This document shows, in pieces, positions 25,502-34,091 of a stretch of 64,000 nt of DNA. Source of the stretch: Sphingomonas aurea (GTDB taxonomy: Bacteria > Pseudomonadota > Alphaproteobacteria > Sphingomonadales > Sphingomonadaceae); assembly GCF_030678875.1 (NCBI RefSeq), contig NZ_JAUUDS010000004.1:62001-126000 (forward strand), written 5' to 3'. Both the position numbers and the translations under genes were made by a program. Every line of letters begins with the position of its first letter. Position 1 is the first letter of the stretch. The notes under the pieces were generated by a model. It ran no database searches. It was not told the origin of the DNA and saw only the letters and a list, made by a program, of their open reading frames with translations.

Positions 25502-26419
25502 ATGCGCAGACTGGCGGGCGTGATGGCGATCGTGGCGTTGGTGATGGCGGGCTCCGCCCCAGCCGAGACGGTGCGGGTCGACGGCGTGTTCGCGGCTGGC
25601 GTGCGCGAGGTCAGCCTGCTGCCCACGATCGGCGTCGACCTGTTCGACGGACCGGACGGCGACGCGCTGGGCGTCGCCATCGAGCGGCGGCTGGCAACAT
25701 TGGGCGAGGACGGCGTGCCCCATGCCCGGATCGTCGCGGCCTCGCTGCGCCCGGATGGGCTGCTCTCCGGCCGCGCCTCGTCCGGAGTCGAGGACTTCAA
25801 CTATATCGAGACGCGCGAGCGCTGCGTCGAGAAGAAGGACGACAAGTGCGTGCGCCGCGCGAAGTACCGGGTCGGCTGCACCCGCCGCACCGTGACGCTC
25901 CACGCCGACCTGCGGCTGGTCCGTCACAGCGACGGACGCGTGCTCTACACGGTACCGAAATCGCGCAGCGACACGGATTCCTGGTGCGAGGATGGCGGTG
26001 TCGGGATCAGTGTCGATGCGGCGCTGCACTCGATGACCGAATCGATCGCACAGGAGGTGCGGCTCGACCTCGCCCCGCATCGCGAGCGCTACGCGATCCG
26101 GATCAAGGAGGATCGCGACGGCCTGCCACCCGATCTCGCCGACCGGTTCCACGACGCGGTGCGGCTGACCAAGCACGACCAGTCCGCCGCCTGCGCGGCG
26201 TTCGCGCAGATCGGCGAGGCGGCGCCCGATCATGGGCCGACCCTGTTCAACCGCGCGCTCTGCGCAGAGGCTTCGGGCCACTATGCCGAGGCGACGGACC
26301 TCTACACCCGCGCGCGGGTCTTTGCGCCCAAGGCGGGCGGCGATGTCAGCAAGGGGCTCGGCCGGGTCGCGAGCCTGGCCGCCGGTGAGGAGGATGTGCG
26401 CCGCCTCGCCGCGCTTTGA
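25502..26419 (+). CDS. Secreted protein with TPR-like C-terminus, function unknown
   Basis: 305 residues. A Sec signal peptide (LAGVMAIVALVMAGSAPA) is preceded by a good GGAGG, which fixes the start. The central part has several Cys in RERCVEKKDDKC and VGCTRRTVTLHADLRL, and repeated acidic stretches. The C-terminus GPTLFNRALCAEASGHYAEA reads like one or two TPR units. The N-terminal region recalls periplasmic proteins that combine a lipoprotein-like domain with TPR, but I cannot name a family. It is divergent from the ATP synthase operon. Confidence 0.7.
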   Translation: MRRLAGVMAIVALVMAGSAPAETVRVDGVFAAGVREVSLLPTIGVDLFDGPDGDALGVAIERRLATLGEDGVPHARIVAASLRPDGLLSGRASSGVEDFNYIETRERCVEKKDDKCVRRAKYRVGCTRRTVTLHADLRLVRHSDGRVLYTVPKSRSDTDSWCEDGGVGISVDAALHSMTESIAQEVRLDLAPHRERYAIRIKEDRDGLPPDLADRFHDAVRLTKHDQSAACAAFAQIGEAAPDHGPTLFNRALCAEASGHYAEATDLYTRARVFAPKAGGDVSKGLGRVASLAAGEEDVRRLAAL

Positions 26420-26468
26420 CCGCAAGCTCCGGGATGCGGGCCGCGGCGGCGCGTAGTAGATCAGGGGC

Positions 26469-27509
26469 ATGGAACAGACGATCGACAGCGAAGCGGCCTG
26501 GGCCGCCTTCACCGCCCGCGACCGCGGCGCCGACGGGCGGTTCGTGGTCGGCGTCCGCACCACCGGCATCTACTGCCGCCCGAGCTGCCCGGCGCGGCGG
26601 CCGAGGCGCGAGAACGTATCCTTCCACGCCGACGGCGCCGCCGCGCGGACGGCCGGGCTGCGGCCATGCCTGCGCTGCCTGCCCGACGAGGCCGGGCGCG
26701 ATCAGGTCGCGGTGAGCAGGGCGGCGGCGATGCTCGACCGCGGCGAGCCGGCGACGCTGGGCGAGCTGGCAGCGGAGGTCGGCTATGCCCCGCATCATTT
26801 CCAGCGGCTGTTCACCCGCGCGACCGGCGTCAGCCCCGCCGCCTATGCCCGTGCCCGCCGCACCGCTCGCGCCGCCGAGGCGCTGACCCGGGAGAGCAAT
26901 GTGACCGACGCGATCTACGAGGCGGGCTATGCCGCGCCCAGCCGGTTCTACGACGAGGCATCACCCCGGCTCGGCATGGCGCCGGCAACCTGGCGGGCGG
27001 GCGGTGCTGGTGAGACGATCCGCTGGACGCAGGCGGAGACGGTGCTCGGCGCGCTGCTGATCGCCGCGACCGCGCGCGGCATCTGCCGCGTGGCGTTCGA
27101 CGAGGACGAGGCGGCACTCCGCGCGCGTTTTCCCCATGCCACCATCGTCCCCGGCGATGACGACCTTGCCGGGCTGGCGGCGCAGGTCGTTGCACAGGTC
27201 GAGGAACCCGGACGCGATCTGGCGTTGCCGCTCGACGTGCGTGGCACCGCATTTCAGGAGGCGGTGTGGCAGGCGCTGCGCAGCATCCCGGCGGGTGAGA
27301 CGCGCAGCTATGCCGAGCTGGCCGCGATGGCCGGGCGGCCCGGGGCGGTGCGCGCGGCGGGCACCGCCTGCGGCAGCAACGCGGTGGCCGTGCTGATCCC
27401 CTGCCACCGGGTACTCCGCGCGGATGGCGGCCTGGGCGGCTATGCCTATGGCCCGGAGCGCAAGCGCGACCTGCTGACCTGGGAGGCGGAGCGTAAACGC
27501 CGTGGTTAG
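26469..27509 (+). CDS. ada: Bifunctional alkyl-DNA repair protein and regulator Ada
   Basis: Removes methyl groups from O6-methylguanine and from DNA phosphotriesters and activates the adaptive response. The N-terminal Zn domain has four Cys: TTGIYCRPSCPARRP and LRPCLRCLP, the first being the phosphotriester methyl acceptor. An AraC-type HTH follows (LGELAAEVGYAPHHFQRLF). The C-terminal methyltransferase ends with VLIPCHRVLRADGGLGGYA, where the Cys of PCHR is the O6-alkyl acceptor. All key residues are present in 346 residues. No AlkB or AlkA gene is adjacent. Confidence 0.95.
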   Translation: MEQTIDSEAAWAAFTARDRGADGRFVVGVRTTGIYCRPSCPARRPRRENVSFHADGAAARTAGLRPCLRCLPDEAGRDQVAVSRAAAMLDRGEPATLGELAAEVGYAPHHFQRLFTRATGVSPAAYARARRTARAAEALTRESNVTDAIYEAGYAAPSRFYDEASPRLGMAPATWRAGGAGETIRWTQAETVLGALLIAATARGICRVAFDEDEAALRARFPHATIVPGDDDLAGLAAQVVAQVEEPGRDLALPLDVRGTAFQEAVWQALRSIPAGETRSYAELAAMAGRPGAVRAAGTACGSNAVAVLIPCHRVLRADGGLGGYAYGPERKRDLLTWEAERKRRG

Positions 27510-27563
27510 GCAAATCTAAAGCCTTGCCGACTACCCCGACCGGCAGGTCTCAAGGGAAATGAC

Positions 27564-29081
27564 ATGAGCAGCGCGTTCGGGCGTCGGAGCGGTATCGGGA
27601 GCGGACACGCGGCACGGCCAGCCTTCGGAGTCGCGCGGCCGATGCAGGGCGGCGGCCCGGCGCCGCGCGTCGAAGAGGTCGCACCCGCCAACGAGCCCGG
27701 CTTTCCCACGACCGACACCGATCCGCTCGGCACGCCTGCCAGCCAGATGGACGCGATGCAGCGGCTGGCCGACCGTCAGGCCCAGTCCGGCGAGGCGGGC
27801 AACAGCCGCGTCGAGGGGTTCGAGCAGTCGATCCACAAGATCAAGGAACAGGTCCTCCCCCGCCTGCTGGAGCGCGTCGATCCCGAGGCCGCGGCGACGC
27901 TGGGCAAGGACGAGCTGGCCGAAGAATTCCGCCCGATCATCGGCGAAGTGCTGGCCGAGCTGAAGCTGACGCTCAATCGCCGCGAGCAGTTCGCGCTGGA
28001 AAAGGTGCTGGTCGACGAGCTGCTCGGCCTCGGGCCGCTCGAGGAGCTGCTGGCCGATCCGGCGATCAGCGACATCATGGTCAACGGTCCCGACCAGACC
28101 TATGTCGAGCGCAAGGGCAAGCTGGAGATCGCACCGATCCAGTTCCGCGACGAGGAGCATCTGTTCCAGATCGCGCAGCGCATCGTGAACTCGGTTGGCC
28201 GCCGCGTCGACCAGACGACCCCCCTCGCCGACGCCCGCCTGAAGGACGGCAGCCGCGTCAATGTCATCGTGCCGCCGCTGTCCCTGCGCGGCACCGCCAT
28301 CTCGATCCGTAAATTCTCCGCCAAGCCGATCACGCTCGACATGATGGCGGGCTTCGGCAGCATGTCGCCGAAGATGGCGACCGCGCTGAAGATCGCGGGC
28401 GCCAGCCGGTTCAACGTCGTGATCTCCGGCGGTACCGGTTCGGGCAAGACAACGATGCTGAATGCGCTGTCGAAGATGATCGACCCCGGCGAGCGCGTGC
28501 TGACGATCGAGGACGCGGCCGAGCTTCGCCTGCAGCAGCCGCACTGGCTGCCGCTGGAAACCCGGCCCGCCAACCTGGAGGGTCAGGGCGAGATCTCGAT
28601 CCGCGACCTCGTCAAGAACGCGCTGCGTATGCGCCCGGACCGGATCATCCTGGGCGAAATCCGCGGCAGCGAGTGTTTCGACATGCTCGCCGCCATGAAC
28701 ACGGGCCATGACGGGTCGATGTGTACGCTCCACTCCAACAGCCCGCGCGAAGCGCTGGCGCGTATGGAGAACATGGTGATGATGTCGGACATCAAGGTGC
28801 CGAAGGAGGCGATCAGCCGCCAGATCGCCGATTCGGTCGATATGATTATCCAGGTGAAGCGCCTGCGCGACGGCAGCCGCCGCGTGACCAACGTGACCGA
28901 GGTGATCGGCATGGAGGGTCCGGTGATCGTCACGCAGGAGCTGTTCAAGTTCGAATATCTGGACGAGTCGTCCGACGGCAAGATCATTGGCGAATATCGC
29001 TCGATGGGTCTGCGCCCCTACACGCTCGACAAGGCCAAGCAGTTCGGGTTCGACCAGGCCTATCTCGAGGCCTGCCTGTAA
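27564..29081 (+). CDS. cpaF: CpaF-type secretion/pilus ATPase
   Basis: Hexameric ATPase of the TadA/VirB11 family that powers Flp pilus assembly. 505 residues. A Pro/Gly/Ala-rich N-terminus of about 90 residues is followed by the N-terminal domain (LLGLGPLEELLADPAISDIM). The catalytic domain has Walker A ISGGTGSGKTTMLNAL, Asp box TIEDAAELRL, Walker B DRIILGEIRG and His box MCTLHSNSPREAL. No other cpa/tad genes lie here, so this copy is separate from any pilus locus in the window. A six-cysteine small protein follows 65 bases downstream. Confidence 0.92.
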   Translation: MSSAFGRRSGIGSGHAARPAFGVARPMQGGGPAPRVEEVAPANEPGFPTTDTDPLGTPASQMDAMQRLADRQAQSGEAGNSRVEGFEQSIHKIKEQVLPRLLERVDPEAAATLGKDELAEEFRPIIGEVLAELKLTLNRREQFALEKVLVDELLGLGPLEELLADPAISDIMVNGPDQTYVERKGKLEIAPIQFRDEEHLFQIAQRIVNSVGRRVDQTTPLADARLKDGSRVNVIVPPLSLRGTAISIRKFSAKPITLDMMAGFGSMSPKMATALKIAGASRFNVVISGGTGSGKTTMLNALSKMIDPGERVLTIEDAAELRLQQPHWLPLETRPANLEGQGEISIRDLVKNALRMRPDRIILGEIRGSECFDMLAAMNTGHDGSMCTLHSNSPREALARMENMVMMSDIKVPKEAISRQIADSVDMIIQVKRLRDGSRRVTNVTEVIGMEGPVIVTQELFKFEYLDESSDGKIIGEYRSMGLRPYTLDKAKQFGFDQAYLEACL

Positions 29082-29146
29082 TCCGGAGGAACCCGCTCCC
29101 TTTTCGCAAGTTATCGTTACGCGATCGCAATTGAAGGAGCAGCAGC

Positions 29147-29359
29147 ATGGCAGTGATGGACCCCATCGGCACCGCCGGGATCGGCAATCCCTTCCAGTGG
29201 GTTGCCGGCATGCTGGCCTCGCGTCGGGAGACGCGGGCGGCGCGTACGCAGATGCTGCGCGAGATGGGAATCTGCACCGTGTGCCGGACCAACACGGTCG
29301 AGCAGAAGTGCGACAGGCGCTGCACCCAGTGCGAGCTGGAATGCGCGTCGGTTCCCTGA
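29147..29359 (+). CDS. 70-residue six-cysteine protein
   Basis: AAGGAG stands nine bases before the ATG and the frame is closed by a clear stop, so I take it as a real small gene. The N-terminal half could form an amphipathic or membrane-associated helix (NPFQWVAGMLASRRETRAAR). The C-terminal half holds Cys at 43, 46, 55, 59, 62 and 66 (CTVCRTNTVEQKC, RRCTQCELEC), a spacing that fits one or two zinc sites. The family is unknown to me. It follows cpaF on the same strand and may share its transcript. Confidence 0.7.
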   Translation: MAVMDPIGTAGIGNPFQWVAGMLASRRETRAARTQMLREMGICTVCRTNTVEQKCDRRCTQCELECASVP

Positions 29360-29379
29360 CGCGCACCCCACCTCTCCGA

Positions 29380-31638
29380 CTAGATCGCAGGCGCCATCCT
29401 TTTCAGCGCCCGATGGATCAGCCCGGCGATCTCCGCCTGCAACTCCGCCTTCGGATGGACCACACCGTCGAACATGCGAGCGGCCAGCGCCGTATCGAAC
29501 GACCCGTACGCGTCGTACAGGCTGAAGAACGCCACGCCCTTTTCCACCGCGACCGACGCCGCCGCATCGCGGAAGGCGATCACGCCGTTATTGTACGGGC
29601 TTCCCGCGGGCGGCGGGAACATCAGCAGCACGTCGCCAGATAGCTTCGCCGCGTCGACGATCGCCCGCAGGTTGGCGGCGTATGCGCCGGCGTCCACACC
29701 GTTGCTCATGTCGTTCAGGCCGAGGCAGACGATGGTCAGGTCCGGTGCGTCGAAGACCAGTGCCTCCCGGTTGCTCCAGCCGCTGCCCGTGGCCGCCTGA
29801 TCCGCCGACTTCGCCCCAAGCGCCGCATGGACGACGATGTCGAACGCCGTGCTCGCGCTGTTATAGCCGGTGATCGAGCGGATAGCGCCGCGCCGCGTCG
29901 TCCCGGTCAGCGCCAGCGTTCGCAGACCCGCTGATGCGGCCGTTACGACATGGCGGAGGAATCCGCCTCCCGCGGCCGTGGTGAAGGTCGCGGCACCGCC
30001 AGCGGGCGCGACCGAGTCGATCGCGACCTGATAGGTCTCGTCCTCCGAGCGGTAGGCGACGATCTCGAACGTATCGACCGGCGTCGAGGGTCGGAAGCGC
30101 AGCTGGTTCAGCCCCGGTCGCCAGAAGCCGCCGCCGGCCAGCGCCCCGGCAGCGACGATCTCCCACGGGCTGCCCGTCGACGCCGACCGGGTGATGCGCG
30201 GATCATAGGCGCCGAGCAGGTCCTGCCCGGTCGCGCTGTTGATTGCATGGTCGGCAACCATCGATCCGTCGAGCGCCGGCGTACCCCCGTCGGACAGCAG
30301 CGACGCGAGCACCGCCGGCACACGCACCGCTCTTGCCCCGGTCAGGCCGAAGGAGTCTGCGGTGCTGCCACCGCCCTGACCTAGCGCCGTGCTGTCGCCC
30401 TTCCACACGATTCGTCCGCGGCCGGTGCCGGCGCGGACGCGTGCCACGGCCGCACGGAAGGCGGCATTACCGGCGCCGTTCGCCGCGAAGCCGGGCAGCG
30501 CCGCGACATCGTCGTTCAGGATCGTACCGGTCGCGCTGATCGCCGAACCCCCGGCATAGCCCGGCGGCGGCACGATCGCGACGGTGAAGCTCTCGTCGGG
30601 CTCAGCCGTCGTGTCGCCCGCCGCGACGACGGTGAACTGCCCGCTGGCCACTCCGTCCGCCAGCACGACGCTGCCGCCACCCGGCAGGCCACCGACGAAG
30701 TCGTCCGCACCGGTCTGGCCGGGCGAGAAGGTCCAGGCGATGCTTACCGACCCTTGCGCGGCCGAGCGGGTGACGGTGTAGACAAAGGACCGTCCGCCGC
30801 TGTCCCCCTCTGCCTGCGCGATCGACGCGGACAGCGAGACGGTCGGCTGCGCGGCGATGGTCAGCGCCAGCGTGGTCGACCGCGGACTGTTGCTCGCACC
30901 GGCCAGTGTCTCGACCAGCGTCACCTGGTAATCTCCGGCCATGGTCGGCGTACCGGTGATCGACCGCCCCGCGCCGTCCAGCGTCAGCCCGGCGGGCACC
31001 TGTCCCTCAACCGTCGATCCGGTCGTGGCACCGGCAATCGTCACCGCGGCCGTCCGCCCGACGGTCAGCGATGTCGACGACAGGGAGAGAGGTTGGAGCG
31101 CCACCGGTGTGGGTGTCGGCGTGGGCGTGGGCGTGGGCGTGGGCGTGGGCGTGGGCGTGGGCGTGGGCGTGGGCGTGGGCGTCGCGCTGTCCTCGCTCGG
31201 GCGCAAGGTCCGGGTGATGCTGCGCGTGCCGTCGGTCGCTGTCGCGATCGTCACCAGCGTCGACCACGCCCCTGCGCTGCCGTCCGCCAGCGGCGTCACC
31301 GCGTCCGCCGAAGCGGTCACTGTCAGCCGCCCGGTCGCGATCACCTCGCGGCCCGCGCGGAAGCGTTCCGCCAGTTCCACGGCCAGCGGGCGTCCGAACA
31401 GCGCCTCCGACAGGTAGCCGTCGCGCGCGAAGCGGACGATCGCGCCACCGGGTTCGGTTCGCACCTCGCCGGCGACTGCCGCGATCGTCTCGCGATCGTC
31501 GGCGTGGAAGGACAGGACGAAGGCGCGACCTGCCAGCGGCTCGGCAAGGCCCGCCGCATCCAGCAGGCGCAGGTCGAGGAGGAAGGGCTCGCCCGCGGCG
31601 AGGGTGAAGGTCGACAGGTCGTCGGCGACGTGCAGCAT
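29380..31638 (-). CDS. Modular SGNH-type hydrolase with Calx-beta and Ig-like domains
   Basis: About 752 residues with no signal peptide. The start is the ATG opening MLHVADDLSTFTLAAGEPF, with GGAG nine bases before it. An N-terminal beta-rich domain (1-145) is followed by a run of Thr-Pro pairs, an Ig-like putative adhesin module ([35 protein letters not shown]), a Calx-beta-like module (SLSASIAQAEGDSGG to ATGTILNDD) and a C-terminal SGNH esterase/lipase-like domain. The hydrolase part has IVWKGDSTALGQ, LGLNDMSNG and DGVVHPK, matching the GDS, GxND and DxxH blocks. Substrate is unknown. It ends a phage-like lysis cassette. Confidence 0.75.
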   Translation of the reverse strand: MLHVADDLSTFTLAAGEPFLLDLRLLDAAGLAEPLAGRAFVLSFHADDRETIAAVAGEVRTEPGGAIVRFARDGYLSEALFGRPLAVELAERFRAGREVIATGRLTVTASADAVTPLADGSAGAWSTLVTIATATDGTRSITRTLRPSEDSATPTPTPTPTPTPTPTPTPTPTPTPTPVALQPLSLSSTSLTVGRTAAVTIAGATTGSTVEGQVPAGLTLDGAGRSITGTPTMAGDYQVTLVETLAGASNSPRSTTLALTIAAQPTVSLSASIAQAEGDSGGRSFVYTVTRSAAQGSVSIAWTFSPGQTGADDFVGGLPGGGSVVLADGVASGQFTVVAAGDTTAEPDESFTVAIVPPPGYAGGSAISATGTILNDDVAALPGFAANGAGNAAFRAAVARVRAGTGRGRIVWKGDSTALGQGGGSTADSFGLTGARAVRVPAVLASLLSDGGTPALDGSMVADHAINSATGQDLLGAYDPRITRSASTGSPWEIVAAGALAGGGFWRPGLNQLRFRPSTPVDTFEIVAYRSEDETYQVAIDSVAPAGGAATFTTAAGGGFLRHVVTAASAGLRTLALTGTTRRGAIRSITGYNSASTAFDIVVHAALGAKSADQAATGSGWSNREALVFDAPDLTIVCLGLNDMSNGVDAGAYAANLRAIVDAAKLSGDVLLMFPPPAGSPYNNGVIAFRDAAASVAVEKGVAFFSLYDAYGSFDTALAARMFDGVVHPKAELQAEIAGLIHRALKRMAPAI
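31106..31183 (-). repeat. Hexanucleotide microsatellite encoding a Thr-Pro linker
   Basis: Ten perfect GGCGTG units (31118-31177) with degenerate ends give 13 Thr-Pro pairs in the SGNH hydrolase. Each unit adds exactly one Thr-Pro pair, so slippage changes linker length without breaking the frame. Confidence 0.9.
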
Positions 31639-31666
31639 CGGCGATATCTCCAGCAAGTGTAGGGGT

Positions 31667-31981
31667 TCAGCCGCCGGCGGCGACACGGAAGGCGGTGGTC
31701 GCCGCCTCTGCCCGGCGCAGCGCGGCACGGCGGGAGGCGAGGTCGGTGGCATGGCGGGCGGCGGCGAGCGCGATCTCGACGCCCTCGGCCAGCGCGTGCA
31801 GCCGGGCGGCCTGCACCGGGGCCAGCCACGGCGCGAACAGGGCCGCGACCGTACGACTGGCCGAGTAGCCTGCCTCGACACGGGCGAGTGCGGCGTCGAC
31901 CCGCTGCAGCCGCACTGCTGCATCGGGACCGGCGCACGCCGACAGGCTCGCCACAAGGGCGAGTATGGTGATGCTCTTCAT
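31667..31981 (-). CDS. Small lipoprotein of the lysis-like cassette
   Basis: 104 residues. MKSITILALVASLSACAGP is a lipoprotein signal with lipobox LSAC. The rest is mostly Ala/Arg-rich helix (VQAARLHALAEGVEIALAAA) with coiled-coil character. Its place after a muramidase and a holin-like gene makes an outer-membrane spanin-like role possible, but no Pro-rich spanin signature is seen, so this is speculation. It may instead be an unrelated small lipoprotein. Confidence 0.65.
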   Translation of the reverse strand: MKSITILALVASLSACAGPDAAVRLQRVDAALARVEAGYSASRTVAALFAPWLAPVQAARLHALAEGVEIALAAARHATDLASRRAALRRAEAATTAFRVAAGG

Positions 31982-32005
31982 GACGATGCTCCGAAAACGT
32001 GGCGA

Positions 32006-32239
32006 TCAGGGGGCGGGCGGCTCACTGCTCGCGATCGGTTGGGACTGGCGGAACAGCAGGCCGCCGATCGTGCCGAGCAGGGTGACGAGGCCCGTCGTGA
32101 CCTTATCCGACGTGGCGATCAGCGCCTCCGGCAGGACCTTGCCGAGCAGGCCGCTGACGATCACCGGCGCGAGTGCCACGACCAGTGTCGCGGCCACCAC
32201 CGACAGGAATGCGCGGTAGCGCAGGCGCTGCTCGCTCAT
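32006..32239 (-). CDS. Small two-helix membrane protein, holin-like
   Basis: 77 residues with two hydrophobic segments, FLSVVAATLVVALAPVIVSG and TTGLVTLLGTIGGLLF, a charged N-terminus and a polar C-terminus. Its start overlaps the stop of the GH108 muramidase gene (ATGA), the usual arrangement of phage endolysin and holin genes. A holin forms membrane holes that release the endolysin. The call rests on size, topology and context, not on a recognised holin signature. Confidence 0.6.
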   Translation of the reverse strand: MSEQRLRYRAFLSVVAATLVVALAPVIVSGLLGKVLPEALIATSDKVTTGLVTLLGTIGGLLFRQSQPIASSEPPAP

Positions 32240-32793
32240 GCGCCCTCCCCCGCCTGCCCCATGCGGTTGGCGAGCCAGCCATAGAGGAACGCCTCGTTGG
32301 CCGGGCGTCGCTCGGCAAGGGCGACATAGCGTTCGCCCTGCAATGCCTCGACCGCCTTCAGCAGCACGTTTTCTGCCGCTCTGCCGCGCGAGGCGAGGAA
32401 CGCGTCGAGCGCGGCGAGCGTCGCGGGTCCGACCCGCCCGTCGACCACCATGTCGGGATAGTCTCCACCGCTCCGGTTGAGCGCGTTGAGCGCACGCTGG
32501 AGGAAGCAGATCGCGGTGGCCGGACCCATGTTCACGCCGGTGTCGAACAGTTCCGCCGCCAGCAGCGGCGCCCGCGCCGCGACGTCGTCCAGCCGCGGCC
32601 GCGTCCAGTATAGCCGCCGATAGATCGTCGCCGCCTCCGCCCGCGGCAGCGCGCGCATCGTGCCGCGCCACCCCTGCGCCCGCGCGACCGCCTCGGTCAC
32701 GCCCCATCGCGTAGCGCCGCCGCGATCGGCGCGGTGGTCGCTGTAACCACCCTCCCGGTCGATCACCGCATCGATCATCCCGTCCACGTCCAT
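32236..32793 (-). CDS. GH108 N-acetylmuramidase (phage-type endolysin)
   Basis: 185 residues that cut the peptidoglycan glycan chain. The N-terminal catalytic domain shows DREGGYSDHRADRGGATRWG, where the Glu of EGGY is the expected catalytic residue, then GWRGTMRALPRAEAATIYR and YWTRPRLDDV. A C-terminal peptidoglycan-binding-like part reads GDYPDMVVDGRVGPATLAAL. No signal peptide, which matches holin-dependent endolysins. I set the start at MDVDGMIDAV because a G-rich ribosome-like site precedes it; an ATG four codons upstream is the alternative. Confidence 0.85.
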   Translation of the reverse strand: MDVDGMIDAVIDREGGYSDHRADRGGATRWGVTEAVARAQGWRGTMRALPRAEAATIYRRLYWTRPRLDDVAARAPLLAAELFDTGVNMGPATAICFLQRALNALNRSGGDYPDMVVDGRVGPATLAALDAFLASRGRAAENVLLKAVEALQGERYVALAERRPANEAFLYGWLANRMGQAGEGA

Positions 32794-32978
32794 CCCTGCC
32801 CCCATGAAGCTGTTGGAAGGGCGACGGACTATCCCGTGTGCTGGCGTGTAGGACAGCGAAAAGTTCCCTTTTTGTTCTAGGGACTGCGGCATCCGCTTGT
32901 GCGAGCGCCCTAATCCGACCATGATCCGGGGTTAGCGGCGCCACCCTCACGCCCTAGCAAGCGCCGGAACCGGAATCG

Positions 32979-34091
32979 TTGGACATAGCGTTCGTCTACA
33001 TCGCCGAGGCGTATCAGGTGTATCATGGGGCAGCGATCGCCCTCGACCTGATGCAGCGGCCCGGCGTGTCGGTGACCTCGTTCTACAACGAACCGGAAAC
33101 CGTCCATCATCTGGAGCGCGTGCGCCGTGCCTGGGACGCAGCCCCGGCCGACTATCGCCGGCTGCACCGCTCGCCGCTGACCCGCGGGCTCCAGCGGCTG
33201 CGACGACTGGGCATGTTCAAGGACATGGTGCTGCGCGACAATGCGCGCACGCTGAACCGCTTCGATGCGATCTTCGCGGTCGAGAACTCGGTTGCGTCGG
33301 TACGCCGGCTGGGGGTCGACCGACCGCGCCTGATCTACAGCCCGCACGGCTTCGGCGACCGGGCGCGTGGTTTCATCCCGCGCATTGCGACCTTCGACTA
33401 TGTCCTGCTGGCCGGTCCCAAGACCGAGGCGCGGATGCTGCGCGAGGGGCTGGTGCGGCCCGGCGACTATGCGCTGACCGGATCGGTCAAGCTGGAAACG
33501 GGCGAGCGGCTGCGCGATGCCGAGCCGCTGCGGCTGGCGGCGCCGGGGCCGACGGTGCTGTACAATCCGCACAAGGAGCCGCGGCTGACCTCGTGGCACC
33601 GCTTCGTCGAGCCGCTGCTGGCCGGCTTCGCCGCGCAGGACGACATGAACCTGGTGGTCGCGCCGCACGTCAAGCTGTTCCGCCGCCGCACCGCTGCCGT
33701 CCGCGCGCGGTGGGAGGGGCGCAGCACGCCGTCGATCCTGATCGACACCGGCTCCGACCGGGCGGTCGACACCAGCTATGTCGCGGCGGCCGACATCTAT
33801 GTCGGTGACGTCAGCAGCCAGGTCTACGAGTTCCTGGCGACGCCGCGCCCGTGCGTGTTCCTTAACGCACACCGCATCGCCTGGCGCGACGACCCCAGCT
33901 TCGCCCATTGGCATCTGGGCGACGTGGTCGACGATCCCACCGACCTGATGGCCGCGATCCGTGCCGCCCCTGCCCGCCACGCGCTCTATCGCGATCGGCA
34001 GGCGGCGCTGGCGGCCGCGTCGCTGGGCGACCATCACCGCTCGGCGGCCCGCGCGGCGGACGCGATCATGGGGTATCTGACCCGTGGCTGA
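32979..34091 (+). CDS. CDP-glycerol glycerophosphotransferase-like protein (copy 1)
   Basis: 370 residues of the GT-B fold seen in TagB/TagF-type enzymes, which add glycerol phosphate from CDP-glycerol to a lipid-linked acceptor. YSPHGFGDRARGFIP, VLYNPHKEPRLTSWHRF, VVAPHVKLF and VGDVSSQVYEFLATPRPCVF form the series of His and Ser-Ser motifs expected. TTG is the only usable start codon near the beginning of the homology, with CGGAA before it. It is paralogous to the next gene and overlaps it by eight bases. Polymer glycerophosphate in a Gram-negative organism is unproven here; the substrate could be another polyol phosphate. Confidence 0.75.
   Translation: MDIAFVYIAEAYQVYHGAAIALDLMQRPGVSVTSFYNEPETVHHLERVRRAWDAAPADYRRLHRSPLTRGLQRLRRLGMFKDMVLRDNARTLNRFDAIFAVENSVASVRRLGVDRPRLIYSPHGFGDRARGFIPRIATFDYVLLAGPKTEARMLREGLVRPGDYALTGSVKLETGERLRDAEPLRLAAPGPTVLYNPHKEPRLTSWHRFVEPLLAGFAAQDDMNLVVAPHVKLFRRRTAAVRARWEGRSTPSILIDTGSDRAVDTSYVAAADIYVGDVSSQVYEFLATPRPCVFLNAHRIAWRDDPSFAHWHLGDVVDDPTDLMAAIRAAPARHALYRDRQAALAAASLGDHHRSAARAADAIMGYLTRG

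Noticed and set aside
29380..32793. A complete prophage
   Set aside because: Only lysis-type genes are present; no integrase, capsid, portal, terminase or tail genes, and no flanking direct repeats seen.
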